From an uncultured Mucilaginibacter sp. (GTDB lineage: Bacteria; Bacteroidota; Bacteroidia; Sphingobacteriales; Sphingobacteriaceae), in NCBI GenBank assembly GCA_903864275.1, contig CAIPFE010000010.1:186001-250000 (forward strand): DNA of 64,000 nt, in the 5' to 3' direction. The notes under the pieces are model-generated. The model did not search any database and was not told the origin of the DNA. It saw only the letters and a list, made by a program, of their open reading frames with translations. The position numbers were made by a program, and so were the translations under genes. Positions within the stretch are counted from its first letter, which is position 1. Each line of letters opens with the position of its first letter. This document shows, in pieces, positions 25,951 through 36,690 of the stretch.

Positions 25951-26074
25951 GTCATGGAACTTGTTTCGGCATCCCACAGGATATTCACGCCCGCCAGGTG
26001 AGCGTTTCGTATGGGGCAGAGCTGCATGTTGCTTACCTTTCTGATGGGGTGCCGAAACAAGTAATCGGCATGAC
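25951..26074. repeat. Inverted intergenic repeat (GCCGAAACAAGT type)
   Basis: The arm at 25951-25979 contains ACTTGTTTCGGCATCCCAC and the arm at 26041-26074 contains GGTGCCGAAACAAGT followed by CGGCATGAC. The arms are reverse complements over about 15 bases. GCCGAAACAAGT-type units resemble a scattered Bacteroidota repeat related to GCTGAAACAAGTTCAGCATGAC (recalled, not searched). It fills the gap between ggt and the first kinase gene; a 63-codon frame across it is not a gene. Confidence 0.65.
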
Positions 26075-26104
26075 TGATAGGTTTGTTAAAAGTTAATTCT
26101 CTCT

Positions 26105-29100
26105 TTAGCTAACAGGTAATTGAATAATAAATTCCGAGCCTTCACCCTCTTTGCTATTGACATCAATACTCCCCCCATGCCCCTTCACCACCATATCATA
26201 AGTTAATGATAAGCCTAAGCCCGTACCTTCGCCCGTTGGCTTGGTAGTAAAGAATGGCTGCATAATTTTATCTTTGATCGCGTCGGGGATGCCAATACCG
26301 TTGTCTTTCACTTTGATGATGACCTGGTTATTTTCTTTTGAGGTAGTTACGGTTACTTCCGGCTTATAGTCTTTGCCCACTGTTTTCGCTTTTTGGTTTA
26401 CTGCGTAAAAGGCATTGTTGAAAAGGTTGAGCATTACTCTGCCTATATCCTGTTGCACAACACTTATCTTCGGTAAACCAGTATCGAAATTGGTAACAAG
26501 CTCTGCGTTGAATGATTTGTCCTTCGACCTTAAGCCATGGTAAGAGAGGCGGATAAATTCGTCAGCCATGGTATTTATATCAGTCGGCTCTTTTTGCCCG
26601 CTGCGGCTGCGCGAGTGTTCCAGCATTCCTTTTACAATACTGTCGGCGCGTTTGCCGTGATGGTTTATTTTTTCTTCGTTTTCTATCAGGTCGTTTATCA
26701 ATTCAACTTCCAGCCGCTCATCTCTTTCTGCTTTCGGCTTTTTGCTTTCAGCTTTCAGCTCTTCCAGCATTTCCTTGTTCACCTCCGAAAAGTTGTTGAC
26801 AAAATTCAGCGGGTTCTGTATCTCGTGGGCGATGCCCGCGGTTAATTCCCCCAATGAGGCCATCTTTTCGGATTGGATGAGTTGGGTTTGGGTGGCTTTT
26901 AACTCACCGAATGCTTTTTCAAGATTATCCCGCTGTGATTCTATCTCCTCCTTTTGCTGCATTACCTCTTCAGTCCGCAGTTGCACCTTATGCTCCAGCA
27001 CCTTTTTATCGTGCAGCAATTTGCGCGAGCGGTAAGCAATAAAGGCATATATTGCCGAAACAAATAATATTATCCAAAGCATCCATGCCCACCACGTTTG
27101 CCACCAGGGCGGGCGGATAATAATGACAAAGCTGTCGCCTTTATTGTTCCATACGCCATCGCTGTTTGCGGCTTTGACACGGAAAGTATAAGTACCCGGC
27201 GAGAGATTGTTATACGTTACACTGCGCTGAGCGCCTGCCTGAACCCAATGCTTGTCATAATTTTCTAATCGGTACGTATATTTATTTTGTTGAGGGCTTA
27301 CGAAATGAATGGCTACGTAATTAAAGGTGATTTTATTTTTATTATAGGGCAATTCGAACTGATTTAATCCATATCTGTTTTGCGAGAAGGTAGTATCATC
27401 CGTTGCGGTAGGGTCGCTATAAGCTATCTTTTCGATGTTTACCACCGGGGGATAGGGGTTGCCATCAAGGTTACGCGGGTCGAATACGGCGATGCCATCC
27501 GATAATTCCAAAAGGAGCTTGCCGGCGCTTGCCTTTTTTAGATCAAGGCTGTTTACAATGCTTTTGCCCGGAAGGATGGAGTTTATAGGGTAGTTTTTTA
27601 CAGAAAAGTTATCCGGATCTATGCGGCTCAATCCCCTTACGGTACTCACCCACAAAAATCCCCTCGAGTCTTCATTAATGTCAGACACATCATTAAATGC
27701 TAACCCCCTCTTTTCATCTATTAAACGTGTATAACGGCCTGTACGGCGGTCGAACTCCAGCAGGCCACTATTAAAGTTGCCGATCCACAAACGGCCTCTG
27801 CTGTCTTCAAATGCGACATTATTTGTACCTACCGGCAGTTTATCATACCAGTAAAAATTCTCGAAGGTGCCCGTTGCACGGTCGAACCGGTTTAAGCCCC
27901 CATTTATTGTTAGTACCCAAAGCGCACCCTCCCGGTCTTCATATATCCTGGTTACGCTCGTTTCCTCCAGCCTGTATTTGTTTACGATTTTATGATTGTC
28001 CTTATCAGGATAACGTATAAATTTATGTTTTTTCCTGTCAAAGGCGCACAGTCCGTCTTCGGTCCCCACCCAGATCATGCCGGCATGGTCCTCCAAAATA
28101 TAGTTTACTATGTCGTTGCTTATTGAAGCAGGATCATTTTGTTTAAAGATATAGCTTTGCAGTGTCCGCCTGGCCGGATCATAAACCTGCATTCCTTTTC
28201 CGTTCGAGAAAAAAACACTGCTATCGCGCGCAATGCAAATCGGATCGATCAAACTTTCGCTCTTTTTTGTTCCATATACTTTTTTAGGCTGCCCGGTCCC
28301 CGGCTTCCACTTGTAAATAACTTCGTTGTTACTATACCAGAGGTAGCCATCGGTAGAAACCGCGATATTGTTACTGGCCGAGGAAGCGATCCCATTAGTA
28401 ATTTTAGCCGGATAAATTTGAAATGCGCTGCCGTTTAAATCGGCGCGATTAACACCTCCTGTCCATTTGCTTACCCACAATACGCCGCTATGGTCAATCA
28501 GCAGGCCCGATACAGGGCCCTCGCTCAATGAATACGGGTCGCCAGGCCGGGAAAAATAACGTTTAAAACCCCGGCTAACCGGGTCGAAATTGATGATTCC
28601 ATTTCCCGCACCGGCCCATCCAGTTTTTCCCGCCACCATCCACAGGCTCCCGTCTTTTGCCCGGGTGATTTTGCTAAACCGATTTTTATCAATGTCACGG
28701 TCGCCATCGTGAGGTATAAATGGCGTAAAACTAAATTGTTGCGGGTTAAATAGCATCAGCCCGCGCTGAGTGGCCAGCCACAGGCGCCGCTGTTTATCCT
28801 GGTACACATCATTTAGGGTATCGTTTGAAGCATTTAGCCTGGCATCCGTTATATGGCTGAAATCCCGGACTGTTTTATTCCGGGTATCCACCCGCTCAAT
28901 GCTGGTCTGCTTTGTGCGATGGTCTACTACGCTGAGCCACAAAATATCCGGTTCTGTCGCGGCGCCCTTTATCGCAATAACTGTTTTTTGCTTTATAGTG
29001 TCGGTTGTTGTAAACCACGGATGAAAGTTGTCGTCGCGCTGGTCATAAAAATACAATCCGTTTTTAGTACCGGCCCAAACCCTGCCGCCGGGCACACGGG

Positions 29101-29656
29101 GCCTGAAAAGCGGGGCAGTTAAAACAATGCCGCCCGACATTGTTTTTCCCCAACCGGCTGAGGTAAAACGGTCGTCTCTTGTATTAAATTTAACGGGCCT
29201 CAATTTTTTATCAGCGAGCTCTGTACCCCATATATAGCCCTTGTCGTCGGCAAAAAAAAATTCCACCGTGTTGGTTGGCACGGATTGTCCATCCGGGGTG
29301 TGAAATTGATAGTACGTAAAATTGTCTGGTATACGGTTATATTTAACGATGCCCGACCATGAATTAAACCAAAGATGATCAGGCTCGTCGGCAATCATGG
29401 AGATGGCGCCGACGATCCCTTCCTCTTTGTATTTACTGTTCCACCATAGCGTTTGAAATTTAAAACCGTCGTATTTCGCTACACCCCGCTCAGTCGATAT
29501 CCACACATACCCCTGGTCATCCTGACTCATGGAGATGATCAACGCGTCGGGCAGGCCTTCTTTTTCCGCATAATGGTCGAATTTTAATTGCATCGGTTGC
29601 GCCCGGCTAAACTGCCAGACCAATGCCAGCATTAAAAAAATGAAGTATCTTTTCAT
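26105..29656 (-). CDS. Sensor histidine kinase with two-component propeller and Y_Y_Y sensor
   Basis: About 1183 residues. The ATG at 29656 gives a signal peptide ([20 protein letters not shown]); a GTG at 29665 is an alternative. A large periplasmic beta-propeller made of Reg_prop-type repeats (patterns like [51 protein letters not shown]) covers about 25-730. A Y_Y_Y Ig-like domain follows ([16 protein letters not shown]...[16 protein letters not shown]), then one membrane helix ([21 protein letters not shown]), a coiled coil, the HisKA-like H-box with His near 945 ([17 protein letters not shown]) and the HATPase domain with DNGIGIP and [13 protein letters not shown]. Unlike classical hybrid systems it has no receiver domain or AraC output. 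The kinase core is nearly identical to that of the next three genes. The ligand may be a polysaccharide, by analogy only. Confidence 0.92.
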   Translation of the reverse strand: MKRYFIFLMLALVWQFSRAQPMQLKFDHYAEKEGLPDALIISMSQDDQGYVWISTERGVAKYDGFKFQTLWWNSKYKEEGIVGAISMIADEPDHLWFNSWSGIVKYNRIPDNFTYYQFHTPDGQSVPTNTVEFFFADDKGYIWGTELADKKLRPVKFNTRDDRFTSAGWGKTMSGGIVLTAPLFRPRVPGGRVWAGTKNGLYFYDQRDDNFHPWFTTTDTIKQKTVIAIKGAATEPDILWLSVVDHRTKQTSIERVDTRNKTVRDFSHITDARLNASNDTLNDVYQDKQRRLWLATQRGLMLFNPQQFSFTPFIPHDGDRDIDKNRFSKITRAKDGSLWMVAGKTGWAGAGNGIINFDPVSRGFKRYFSRPGDPYSLSEGPVSGLLIDHSGVLWVSKWTGGVNRADLNGSAFQIYPAKITNGIASSASNNIAVSTDGYLWYSNNEVIYKWKPGTGQPKKVYGTKKSESLIDPICIARDSSVFFSNGKGMQVYDPARRTLQSYIFKQNDPASISNDIVNYILEDHAGMIWVGTEDGLCAFDRKKHKFIRYPDKDNHKIVNKYRLEETSVTRIYEDREGALWVLTINGGLNRFDRATGTFENFYWYDKLPVGTNNVAFEDSRGRLWIGNFNSGLLEFDRRTGRYTRLIDEKRGLAFNDVSDINEDSRGFLWVSTVRGLSRIDPDNFSVKNYPINSILPGKSIVNSLDLKKASAGKLLLELSDGIAVFDPRNLDGNPYPPVVNIEKIAYSDPTATDDTTFSQNRYGLNQFELPYNKNKITFNYVAIHFVSPQQNKYTYRLENYDKHWVQAGAQRSVTYNNLSPGTYTFRVKAANSDGVWNNKGDSFVIIIRPPWWQTWWAWMLWIILFVSAIYAFIAYRSRKLLHDKKVLEHKVQLRTEEVMQQKEEIESQRDNLEKAFGELKATQTQLIQSEKMASLGELTAGIAHEIQNPLNFVNNFSEVNKEMLEELKAESKKPKAERDERLEVELINDLIENEEKINHHGKRADSIVKGMLEHSRSRSGQKEPTDINTMADEFIRLSYHGLRSKDKSFNAELVTNFDTGLPKISVVQQDIGRVMLNLFNNAFYAVNQKAKTVGKDYKPEVTVTTSKENNQVIIKVKDNGIGIPDAIKDKIMQPFFTTKPTGEGTGLGLSLTYDMVVKGHGGSIDVNSKEGEGSEFIIQLPVS

Positions 29657-29693
29657 ATAGGTCACGGCTTGAATTGATATACCTTGCTTAAAA

Positions 29694-31679
29694 TTAATTA
29701 TTTAATGGAAATGAGACCGTAAATTCTGCTCCTCCGCCGTCTTTGCTGTCTAACGTGATACTGCCGCCATGCCCCTTCACCACCATATCATAAGTTAAAG
29801 ATAAGCCCAGGCCGGTGCCTTCGCCGGTAGGTTTTGTTGTAAAAAACGGCTGCATGATCTTTTCTTTGATTGCATCGGGGATGCCGATGCCGTTGTCTTT
29901 TACTTTGATGATCACCTGCCCGTTTTCGGTTGAAGTACTAACAGAGACTTCCGGCTTATAATCCACCTGTGCTGTTTTCGCCTTTTGGTTCACCGCATAA
30001 AACGCATTGTTAAACAGGTTAAGCATCACCCGGCCCATGTCCTGCTGCGATACATTTACTTTGGGCAGCTTAGGGTCAAAATGGGTGATCATTTCCGCAT
30101 TGAATGATTTGTCCTTTGCTCGCAACCCGTGGTACGACAGCTTTAAAAATTCATCGCAAAGCACATTCATGTCCGTTAGCAGTTTCTGGCCGGTATTGGT
30201 GCGGCTGTGTTCCAGCATGCCTTTTACAATAAAGTCGGCGCGTTTGCCGTGGTGGTTTATTTTTTCTTCATTCTGCCTGATATCCTCAGCGATAGCGAGC
30301 GCTTCGTCCACATTCCCGCCTTTTAATTCCTCTTTCAATTCATCAATCATTTCCCGGTTCACCTCCGAAAAGTTGTTCACGAAATTGAGCGGGTTTTGTA
30401 TTTCGTGTGCTATCCCCGCGGTTAGTTCACCCAATGAGGCCATTTTCTCGGATTGGATGAGTTGGGATTGAGTTGATCTAAGTTTTTCAAGCGTATTACT
30501 TAGGTTGTCCCGTTGAGCGGCTACTTCTTCCTTTTGTTCGTTCAGCAAATGATTATTTAGTTTTTGCTGTTTGTAATTACGCCATAGAATAAGTCCAATA
30601 ATCATCAGGACCAAAGCTGCACCTACAACCAAATATAAGCGTACCCGGGCTTCAAGTTTTTCGCGGTCAGCCCTTAAGTCCTGGTCATATTGCTGATCCC
30701 GGTCTATTAATAACTGGAATCGCGCGGAATTAATGTTCAAGCGACTACTATCGCTTGCAGCTATCAGAGCCTTCAAATAATATAAACTTTTTTTATCGTC
30801 ACGGCCTTCATAAGCTTTCGAAAGCGCCGCACAGGCATTAATGAGCAAGTCCCATCTTTTTGTTTGTGACAGCAGCTTATATGATTCGACTCCAAATATT
30901 ACAGCCGAATCAGGTTGCCCCTTTTTTAAAAATGAATTCGCCATTACGTTTAACAGCTCGGGGTTTATTCCATGATTCTTCGCCTTTTCAATAGCCAATG
31001 CTTCGCGGGAATATTTTAATGAGGAATCAGGTTGATTCGCTGAATTCATGGCCTCACCCATGTCGCCCAATACGTTACTCTCAAATTCCCGCCTGTCTGG
31101 CTTGCTATAGTTGGTCAATAGCCTTAGCTCACGCCGGGCATAATAAAGCGCCGAATCCGGCTTTTTTAATTTAGCGTACGCTGTTTCGATATTCGATAAA
31201 ATGTCAACAGACAAAAGGGTATCCCTTGCCGTTGTGGCCACGGCAACTGCCTGTCGCAAATAAGCTAAGGATTTTTGATCATCCCCAGTAAGCGCATAAA
31301 CCAATCCTTCCAACTGTAGAAACGCCGGCAAATAACCCTCGTTCCGACTTTCCTTACTTACACGTATACCTTTTAGACCCGCGTTCAACGCTCCGGGTAA
31401 GTCGCCCATTTTAAACTCGAGCAAATCGATGAGGTGCAACGCTAATAGCTGTTCTAATACATTCTTGCTAGCTTCAGCTTTTACCAGGTTTTGTTTTTCA
31501 CTTTTTAACAATTCGAAATCCCCGTGCGGCATTGCGAATATTTGGCGTAAAAGCCCCGTCGCTTTATGTTCATCAGCTAGTGCGTTTACCTTCGCTATTA
31601 AGCTGTCTATCCGCCTGTGTTGCGCGTTCATAGTTCCGGCAGCGAATAATAGAAAGATTGTAATAAGTAGTTTCTTCAT
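29694..31679 (-). CDS. TPR sensor histidine kinase
   Basis: A 661-residue membrane kinase: signal peptide ([20 protein letters not shown]), periplasmic tetratricopeptide-like helical repeats over about 60-310 ([29 protein letters not shown] and similar), a membrane helix ([19 protein letters not shown]), coiled coil, H-box with His at about 425 and an intact HATPase domain ([34 protein letters not shown]). TPR kinases of this type in Bacteroidota relay unknown envelope signals. It overlaps the upstream kinase stop by 4 bases (translational coupling) and is followed by the propeller kinase after 37 bases. No response regulator is encoded in the cluster. Confidence 0.9.
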   Translation of the reverse strand: MKKLLITIFLLFAAGTMNAQHRRIDSLIAKVNALADEHKATGLLRQIFAMPHGDFELLKSEKQNLVKAEASKNVLEQLLALHLIDLLEFKMGDLPGALNAGLKGIRVSKESRNEGYLPAFLQLEGLVYALTGDDQKSLAYLRQAVAVATTARDTLLSVDILSNIETAYAKLKKPDSALYYARRELRLLTNYSKPDRREFESNVLGDMGEAMNSANQPDSSLKYSREALAIEKAKNHGINPELLNVMANSFLKKGQPDSAVIFGVESYKLLSQTKRWDLLINACAALSKAYEGRDDKKSLYYLKALIAASDSSRLNINSARFQLLIDRDQQYDQDLRADREKLEARVRLYLVVGAALVLMIIGLILWRNYKQQKLNNHLLNEQKEEVAAQRDNLSNTLEKLRSTQSQLIQSEKMASLGELTAGIAHEIQNPLNFVNNFSEVNREMIDELKEELKGGNVDEALAIAEDIRQNEEKINHHGKRADFIVKGMLEHSRTNTGQKLLTDMNVLCDEFLKLSYHGLRAKDKSFNAEMITHFDPKLPKVNVSQQDMGRVMLNLFNNAFYAVNQKAKTAQVDYKPEVSVSTSTENGQVIIKVKDNGIGIPDAIKEKIMQPFFTTKPTGEGTGLGLSLTYDMVVKGHGGSITLDSKDGGGAEFTVSFPLNN

Positions 31680-33745
31680 AAAGCAATCGGTAAAATAATT
31701 ATCAACTCGGTATACTCACCTTCCTTTGTATTTACATTGATCGTTCCCCCATGCCCCTTCACCACCATATCATAGGTTAAGCTTAAACCGAGGCCTGTAC
31801 CTTCCCCTGTAGGTTTAGTTGTAAAAAACGGCTGCATGATTTTGTCTTTAATAGCATCAGGAATACCAATACCGTTATCTCTCACTTTAAGCCCCCCGAC
31901 CCCCTGAAGGGGGAGGAAAAAGGTTTCCACCTCAACGGTTGGCTTATAATGCGCACCCGCCGTTTTTTTCTTTTGGTTTACCGCATAAAATGCATTATTG
32001 AACAGGTTGAGTAAAACTCTTCCGATGTCTTGCTGGATAACTTCTATTTTGGGCAGACCGGGGTCAAAATGAGTGACAAGCTCCGAATTAAATGCTTTAT
32101 CTTTTGACCTCAGGCCATGGTATGAGAGGCGCATATACTCATCGGCCATTGCATTAATGTCGGTCAGTTCCTTTTGTCCACTATGGCTGCGGGAGTGCTC
32201 GAGCATGCCTTTTACAATGCTATCTGCACGTTTGCCATGGTGGTTTATTTTTTCCTCGTTTGCGATCAAGTCATTGATCAGCTCAGTTTCCAGCTGCTCG
32301 TCCCTTTCAGCTTTCGGCTTTTCGCTTTCAGCTTTTAGCTCCTCCAGCATTTCCTTGTTTACTTCCGAAAAATTATTGACGAAGTTCAACGGGTTCTGTA
32401 TTTCGTGGGCTATCCCGGCAGTTAACTCGCCGAGCGACGCCATTTTTTCGGACTGGATGAGCTGGGTTTGGGTGGCTTTTAACTGGTTAAGGGTGCTTTC
32501 AACTTTTTCTTTTTGTTGTTGTAAAAGCACATTCGCTTTTTGCCTGTGACGGTTATTCCTGTAAAGTATTAAAGCTATCAGCATGAATATGAAAATACCG
32601 GCAAGCATTACATAGGTCCTGTTCCTGGTTTGTACCTCTATCTTCTCTTTTTCTAACTCCTGCACTTTAAATTGCTCGTCGAAGCCAATACTCAGGTATT
32701 GGGTAAGCTTTGTTTTTTCGGCTGTATTTAAACTGTCGCCCAGGGTTTTGGCGCGTTGTAAATAAATAAAAGCGCTGTCTGCGCGGCTTAACTTATAGGC
32801 AGCAAAAAGAGCGTTATACGCCTCCTCAATTCCGGGCTTGTCGTCGTTAATTTTAAAAACCTGTAAAGCAGACCGGGCATAATAAGCCGCCGAATCGCTC
32901 TTCCCGGCAGACCGGTACAAATCAGCCAGGGCGATATAAGTATAAGGCAGGTATCGCCGGTTATTTTGCTCGTTGTTTGCCCGGATCGATTCGATATAAT
33001 ACTTTTTTGCCGCCGCGCTGTTTCCCCGGCGAAAGTAGATCCGCCCGATATTAGCCAAAAGGTCGCCCTCGTATAGTTTATTCCCTGAAGCCTTGCTGTA
33101 GGCTAACGACCTGTTTGTGAAAAAAAGCGCCGAATCTAATTGGTTGGCTTCCAGGTAATAGCTGCCCAAATCCTCTGTGTAGAAGCTTAAGCCCACTTTA
33201 TCGTCCACGCCCGAGGCAATTTTTATGGCGGTAAAATAGCTGGCCGTAGCCCGGGGTCCATTTCCTGTTTTCTGGTACAGGTACCCCAGTTTTTCATAAA
33301 GCACCGATAATATATAAAGCCGTGCTTTATGCGGGTCGCCACGCTTGTCAAATGCTGTTACATGCCAAATATTTTTTTCGCAGCTTTCATTTTCCGCGAT
33401 CTTTATGCCTGCCATTGCCAATTTTAGCGACTCCGGATAATTGCCGGTTTGATAAGCCACATAACTCAAGTCATCGTACGACAGGGCTTCCCACAGGGGC
33501 TGCTTTAATTTACGGGTCAGCGCCATCCGCTTGTTAAAATAAACCGCAGCAACGCCGGTATTTATTTCGGTAAAATAACCGCCTAACTTGCCATAATAGT
33601 ACATTTTCAAAGAGTCATTGTCCACGTGTGGGAGGATACGCTGCAAACTATCTGCCTGCCTGGCAAATGGGTTAGTGAAGGTCAAATTCTGCCCGCACAA
33701 TAGGCCCGGCAATAAAAGCAGTATAATTTTCAGTAAATGCTTCAT
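31676..33745 (-). CDS. TPR sensor histidine kinase with repeat-derived insertion in the ATPase domain
   Basis: A 689-residue kinase: signal peptide ([19 protein letters not shown]), TPR repeats over about 75-330 ([27 protein letters not shown]), a membrane helix ([19 protein letters not shown]), coiled coil, H-box His at about 449 and a HATPase domain. In the HATPase domain the strand before the DNGIGIP box differs from the sister genes. They read [17 protein letters not shown] or [16 protein letters not shown], whereas this one reads [19 protein letters not shown]. The change coincides with a GC-rich repeat at 31889-31925. The frame is kept, so a protein is made; nucleotide binding may be altered. 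Its stop overlaps the next kinase start by 4 bases. Confidence 0.9.
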   Translation of the reverse strand: MKHLLKIILLLLPGLLCGQNLTFTNPFARQADSLQRILPHVDNDSLKMYYYGKLGGYFTEINTGVAAVYFNKRMALTRKLKQPLWEALSYDDLSYVAYQTGNYPESLKLAMAGIKIAENESCEKNIWHVTAFDKRGDPHKARLYILSVLYEKLGYLYQKTGNGPRATASYFTAIKIASGVDDKVGLSFYTEDLGSYYLEANQLDSALFFTNRSLAYSKASGNKLYEGDLLANIGRIYFRRGNSAAAKKYYIESIRANNEQNNRRYLPYTYIALADLYRSAGKSDSAAYYARSALQVFKINDDKPGIEEAYNALFAAYKLSRADSAFIYLQRAKTLGDSLNTAEKTKLTQYLSIGFDEQFKVQELEKEKIEVQTRNRTYVMLAGIFIFMLIALILYRNNRHRQKANVLLQQQKEKVESTLNQLKATQTQLIQSEKMASLGELTAGIAHEIQNPLNFVNNFSEVNKEMLEELKAESEKPKAERDEQLETELINDLIANEEKINHHGKRADSIVKGMLEHSRSHSGQKELTDINAMADEYMRLSYHGLRSKDKAFNSELVTHFDPGLPKIEVIQQDIGRVLLNLFNNAFYAVNQKKKTAGAHYKPTVEVETFFLPLQGVGGLKVRDNGIGIPDAIKDKIMQPFFTTKPTGEGTGLGLSLTYDMVVKGHGGTINVNTKEGEYTELIIILPIAL
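31889..31925. repeat. GC-rich palindromic repeat inserted in frame in a kinase gene
   Basis: On the plus strand the stretch runs AAGCCCCCCGACCCCCTGAAGG and continues GGGAGG, containing the stem CCCCCTGAAGGGGG. Translated on the minus strand it gives LPLQGVGGL. None of the three paralogous kinase genes has it. The element resembles the CCCCCT...AGGGGG intergenic repeats seen in many Bacteroidota (from memory). It replaces about nine residues with eleven and leaves the frame open. Confidence 0.65.
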
Positions 33746-33750
33746 GCAGT

Positions 33751-35823
33751 TTAATTAATTGGTAATTGAATAATAAACTCAGTTCCCTCACCCTCTGTAC
33801 TGTTAACCTGGATATTTCCGCCATGCCCCTTCACCACCATATCATAAGTTAAACTCAAGCCCAATCCCGTACCCTCACCCGTAGGTTTGGTGGTAAAAAA
33901 TGGCTGCATTATCTTTTCTTTTATTGCATCAGCTATACCCACCCCGTTATCTTTTACCCGAATGATGACCTGTCCATTTTCGGATGATGTAGCTACTGAC
34001 ACTACCGGCTTATAATCAGCTCCCACGTTTTTTTGCTTTTGATTAACCGCATAAAAGGCGTTATTAAATAAGTTAAGCAACACCCTGCCCATGTCCTGCG
34101 GGATAATATTTATTTTTGCCAGATGGGGGTCAAAGTGAGTGCTCATTTCGGCATTGAAGTTTTTATCTTTTGATCGTAACCCATGATAGGAGAGCCGCAT
34201 ATATTCATCTGCCAAAGCGTTGATGTTGGTTAGCGCCTTTTCCCCGCTGCCGGTACGCGAGTGCTGCAGCATGCCCTTCACAATACTATCAGCCCGTTTA
34301 CCGTGGTGGTTTATTTTATCCTGATTTTGCCCAATATCATCAGCAATGGCTAACGCTTCCGCTACATTGCCGCCTTTCAACTCCGCCTTTAATTCATCTA
34401 TCATCTCCCGGTTCACCTCCGAAAAATTGTTCACGAAGTTTAAGGGGTTTTGTATCTCGTGCGCTATGCCGGCCGTAAGTTCGCCCAATGAAGCCATTTT
34501 TTCGGATTGGATGAGCTGTGTTTGGGTGGTTTTCAACTCTTTAAATGCTTTGTCCAGGTTGTCCCGCTGGGATTCTATTTCTTCCTTTTGCTCATTCAGT
34601 AAATGATTGGCTTTTTGCTTTTGGCGGTTATTGCGATATAGTATTATGGCTATTAGTAAAAACACAGCCAATCCGGCCAGCATAGCATAAGTCCGTATCT
34701 TGTTCTGAATGGTTATTTTTTCTTTTTCAAGCTGTTGTACCCGCAACTGTTCCGTAAAACCCACATTTTCAAATTGCTTTACTTTTTCAGCATTATTCAA
34801 ACTGTCTTTAGCGGCCAGCGCCATGCCCTGGTATTTGTAGGCACTATCGATATTGTTCCTGAATTTAAAAACAGCCGAAAGGGTGTTGTATGCAGTTACG
34901 GCATCGCTCAGGTCATTGGTTATTTTGGTAAGTGCCAATGCCTTTTTTGCATAGTATAGGCTCGAGTCTTTATTGTTTTGTTTGACGAATAAGTCAGCGA
35001 GCGACAAAAAATTATGGGTAAGCTCCGCCGTGCCATTTTGCTGGGTGTTCATTTTAATGGACCTTAAAAAATTGGCTTTTGCAGCCGCATAATCACCCTT
35101 TATCAGCAAGGCTTTCCCAATATAATTCAAACAGTCCCCTTCCAGTAATTTAAAACCGCTCTGTTCGGAATATGCCTCAGATTTTTGCAGACATCTCAGC
35201 GCGGTATTCGTTTGGTGTTTTGACAGATAATAGCTACCCAATCTTTCATAAAGCTGCGATAATGCGGACTTATCATTGTTTTCCGTTGCTATTTTTTTTC
35301 CTTCCGACAGCTCGGTAAATTCCTTGGCGGTATAACCAGCCTCTTCGTACAAGCTTGCAAGGTCGTAATGTAACTGTGCGAGTATAATAAGCCGCGCTGT
35401 ACGCGGGTTTTTGTCAGAAGTGTACCTTTCAACTCCCCATGTGCTTTTTTCACTGGCAGGGTCTTCAGCGATCTTGATGCCTTGTAAAAACCTTTGCAAA
35501 GCCCCCGGGTAATTTCCCAAACGCCAAAGCGCATAGGCGGTATTGTCGAGGGCGTCAGCTTCCCATAATTTCAAGCCAAACTTTCTTGCTATTGCCAGAT
35601 GAAGGTTAATAAAATAAAAGGAGCTGTCACGTTTTGATTCTGCATAATAAAACCCGAAACGCCGGTAAATAGTCATCCGTTCGGTGTCGCTTTTAACAGA
35701 AGGGAGTACCCTTCGTAAACTATCCACTTCCCTTTTGTCCGGAAAATGGTAATAGGGATATTGCTGCCCGAAAGATAAAGCAGGCAACAGTGATAACAGT
35801 ATCAATTTTAAGAATGACTTCAT
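33751..35823 (-). CDS. TPR sensor histidine kinase
   Basis: A 690-residue kinase. The ATG at 35823 gives a clean signal peptide ([20 protein letters not shown]); the frame remains open to 36003 but that part has no features and is upstream leader. TPR-like repeats span about 75-330 ([28 protein letters not shown]), then a membrane helix ([19 protein letters not shown]), coiled coil, H-box His at about 454 and HATPase ([24 protein letters not shown]). It is probably the first gene of the four-kinase unit, since the next gene upstream is divergent. A CCAACC-GCAA-GGTTGG hairpin (35863-35878) lies in its leader. Spacer to the next kinase is 5 bases. Confidence 0.9.
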   Translation of the reverse strand: MKSFLKLILLSLLPALSFGQQYPYYHFPDKREVDSLRRVLPSVKSDTERMTIYRRFGFYYAESKRDSSFYFINLHLAIARKFGLKLWEADALDNTAYALWRLGNYPGALQRFLQGIKIAEDPASEKSTWGVERYTSDKNPRTARLIILAQLHYDLASLYEEAGYTAKEFTELSEGKKIATENNDKSALSQLYERLGSYYLSKHQTNTALRCLQKSEAYSEQSGFKLLEGDCLNYIGKALLIKGDYAAAKANFLRSIKMNTQQNGTAELTHNFLSLADLFVKQNNKDSSLYYAKKALALTKITNDLSDAVTAYNTLSAVFKFRNNIDSAYKYQGMALAAKDSLNNAEKVKQFENVGFTEQLRVQQLEKEKITIQNKIRTYAMLAGLAVFLLIAIILYRNNRQKQKANHLLNEQKEEIESQRDNLDKAFKELKTTQTQLIQSEKMASLGELTAGIAHEIQNPLNFVNNFSEVNREMIDELKAELKGGNVAEALAIADDIGQNQDKINHHGKRADSIVKGMLQHSRTGSGEKALTNINALADEYMRLSYHGLRSKDKNFNAEMSTHFDPHLAKINIIPQDMGRVLLNLFNNAFYAVNQKQKNVGADYKPVVSVATSSENGQVIIRVKDNGVGIADAIKEKIMQPFFTTKPTGEGTGLGLSLTYDMVVKGHGGNIQVNSTEGEGTEFIIQLPIN

Positions 35824-36026
35824 CAGCTTTTGGTTAATTGACAGGCAATAAATCCCCGGACCCCAACCGCAAGGTTGGTGATAAAGAATCGCTACAATCG
35901 TGATCTCATTTCTATCCAGGTTGAAAAATAAAGCAGTACAATATAATGATACCTGCGTTAATAAATGTAACGGGTTAGTTTTTATTGCTGAAAACCAGTG
36001 CATTGTTAACTAAAACTCCACCAATA

Positions 36027-36056
36027 TTGGAAAAATAGCATAAAGCTGTATTTTCG
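36027..36056 (+). promoter_or_regulatory. Candidate promoter of the beta-barrel gene
   Basis: TTG at 36027-36029 and TATTTTCG at 36049-36056 are 19 bases apart, fitting TTG-N17-23-TAnnTTTG with one mismatch. The start codon is at 36082. Confidence 0.45.
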
Positions 36057-36081
36057 CCGTTTAATATCAAAAAACACACCC

Positions 36082-36594
36082 ATGAAAAAAATAATATCAT
36101 ATTCATTTATTTTAGTTGCCTTTTTACTCATCAGCAAACAATCAAATGCCCAATCTTCCGAATCTTCTGATAGTTACAAAACCGCCGTCGGTTTAAAATT
36201 TGGCGGATATGAAAACGGCGTATCCATTAAATACTTTACAACAAATGATATTGCGCTCGAAGGCATTTTAGGCTTCAGGGATCACGGCGTAGTGATAAGC
36301 GGCCTATACGAAATAAACCAGGAAGCATTCGGCGTACACGAACTAAAGTTTTATTATGGTGCCGGAGCACATATTGGGGCGGAAAGCGCCGGGGTTTACC
36401 AAACCTTCAATGGCGTTAACCAAACTTACAACAGCAGTCATATTTTGCTCGGTGTTGATGGTGTTGTGGGGCTCGAATATTTGATTCCCAGGTCCCCGGT
36501 GGCCATCAGCCTTGATCTTAACCCCCGCGCAGAACTGGCAACCGGCCCATTTTTTGACCTGGCGCCGGGCTTGGGATTGAAGTATACGTTTTAG
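36082..36594 (+). CDS. Small outer-membrane beta-barrel protein
   Basis: A 170-residue exported protein: signal peptide (MKKIISYSFILVAFLLISKQSNAQ), then alternating amphipathic strands (TAVGLKFGGYENGVSIKYF, IALEGILGFRDHGVVISGLYEI, LKFYYGAGAHIGAES, SHILLGVDGVVGLEYLI, AISLDLNPRAELATG) ending in the aromatic terminus PGLGLKYTF. C-terminal Phe and strand spacing fit an eight-stranded barrel of the OmpA/OmpW-like size class. Function is unknown; structural, adhesin or small-pore roles are all possible. It is divergent from the kinase cluster and convergent with the subtilase, with a heptad hairpin after its stop. Confidence 0.75.
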   Translation: MKKIISYSFILVAFLLISKQSNAQSSESSDSYKTAVGLKFGGYENGVSIKYFTTNDIALEGILGFRDHGVVISGLYEINQEAFGVHELKFYYGAGAHIGAESAGVYQTFNGVNQTYNSSHILLGVDGVVGLEYLIPRSPVAISLDLNPRAELATGPFFDLAPGLGLKYTF

Positions 36595-36600
36595 TGGGAA

Positions 36601-36688
36601 GCTGAAAGCTTAAAGCAGAAAGCAAAAAGCGAAGAATACGAGTTAACGTGCTTTTAAGCTTTCTGCTTTAGTCTTTCTGCTTTTAGCT
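36601..36688. terminator. Heptad-array hairpin between convergent genes (GCAGAAA family)
   Basis: The left arm at 36601-36636 reads GCTGAAA, GCTTAAA, GCAGAAA, GCAAAAA, GCGAAGA. The right arm at 36650-36688 is its approximate reverse complement (GCTTTTAA, GCTTTCT, GCTTTAG, TCTTTCT, GCTTTTAGC). They lie between the stop codons of the barrel gene and the subtilase, so they probably act as a two-way terminator. Confidence 0.65.
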
Positions 36689-36690
36689 CT

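Noticed and set aside
25905..26096. 63-codon frame between ggt and the kinase cluster
   Set aside because: Runs through both arms of an inverted intergenic repeat; not a gene.
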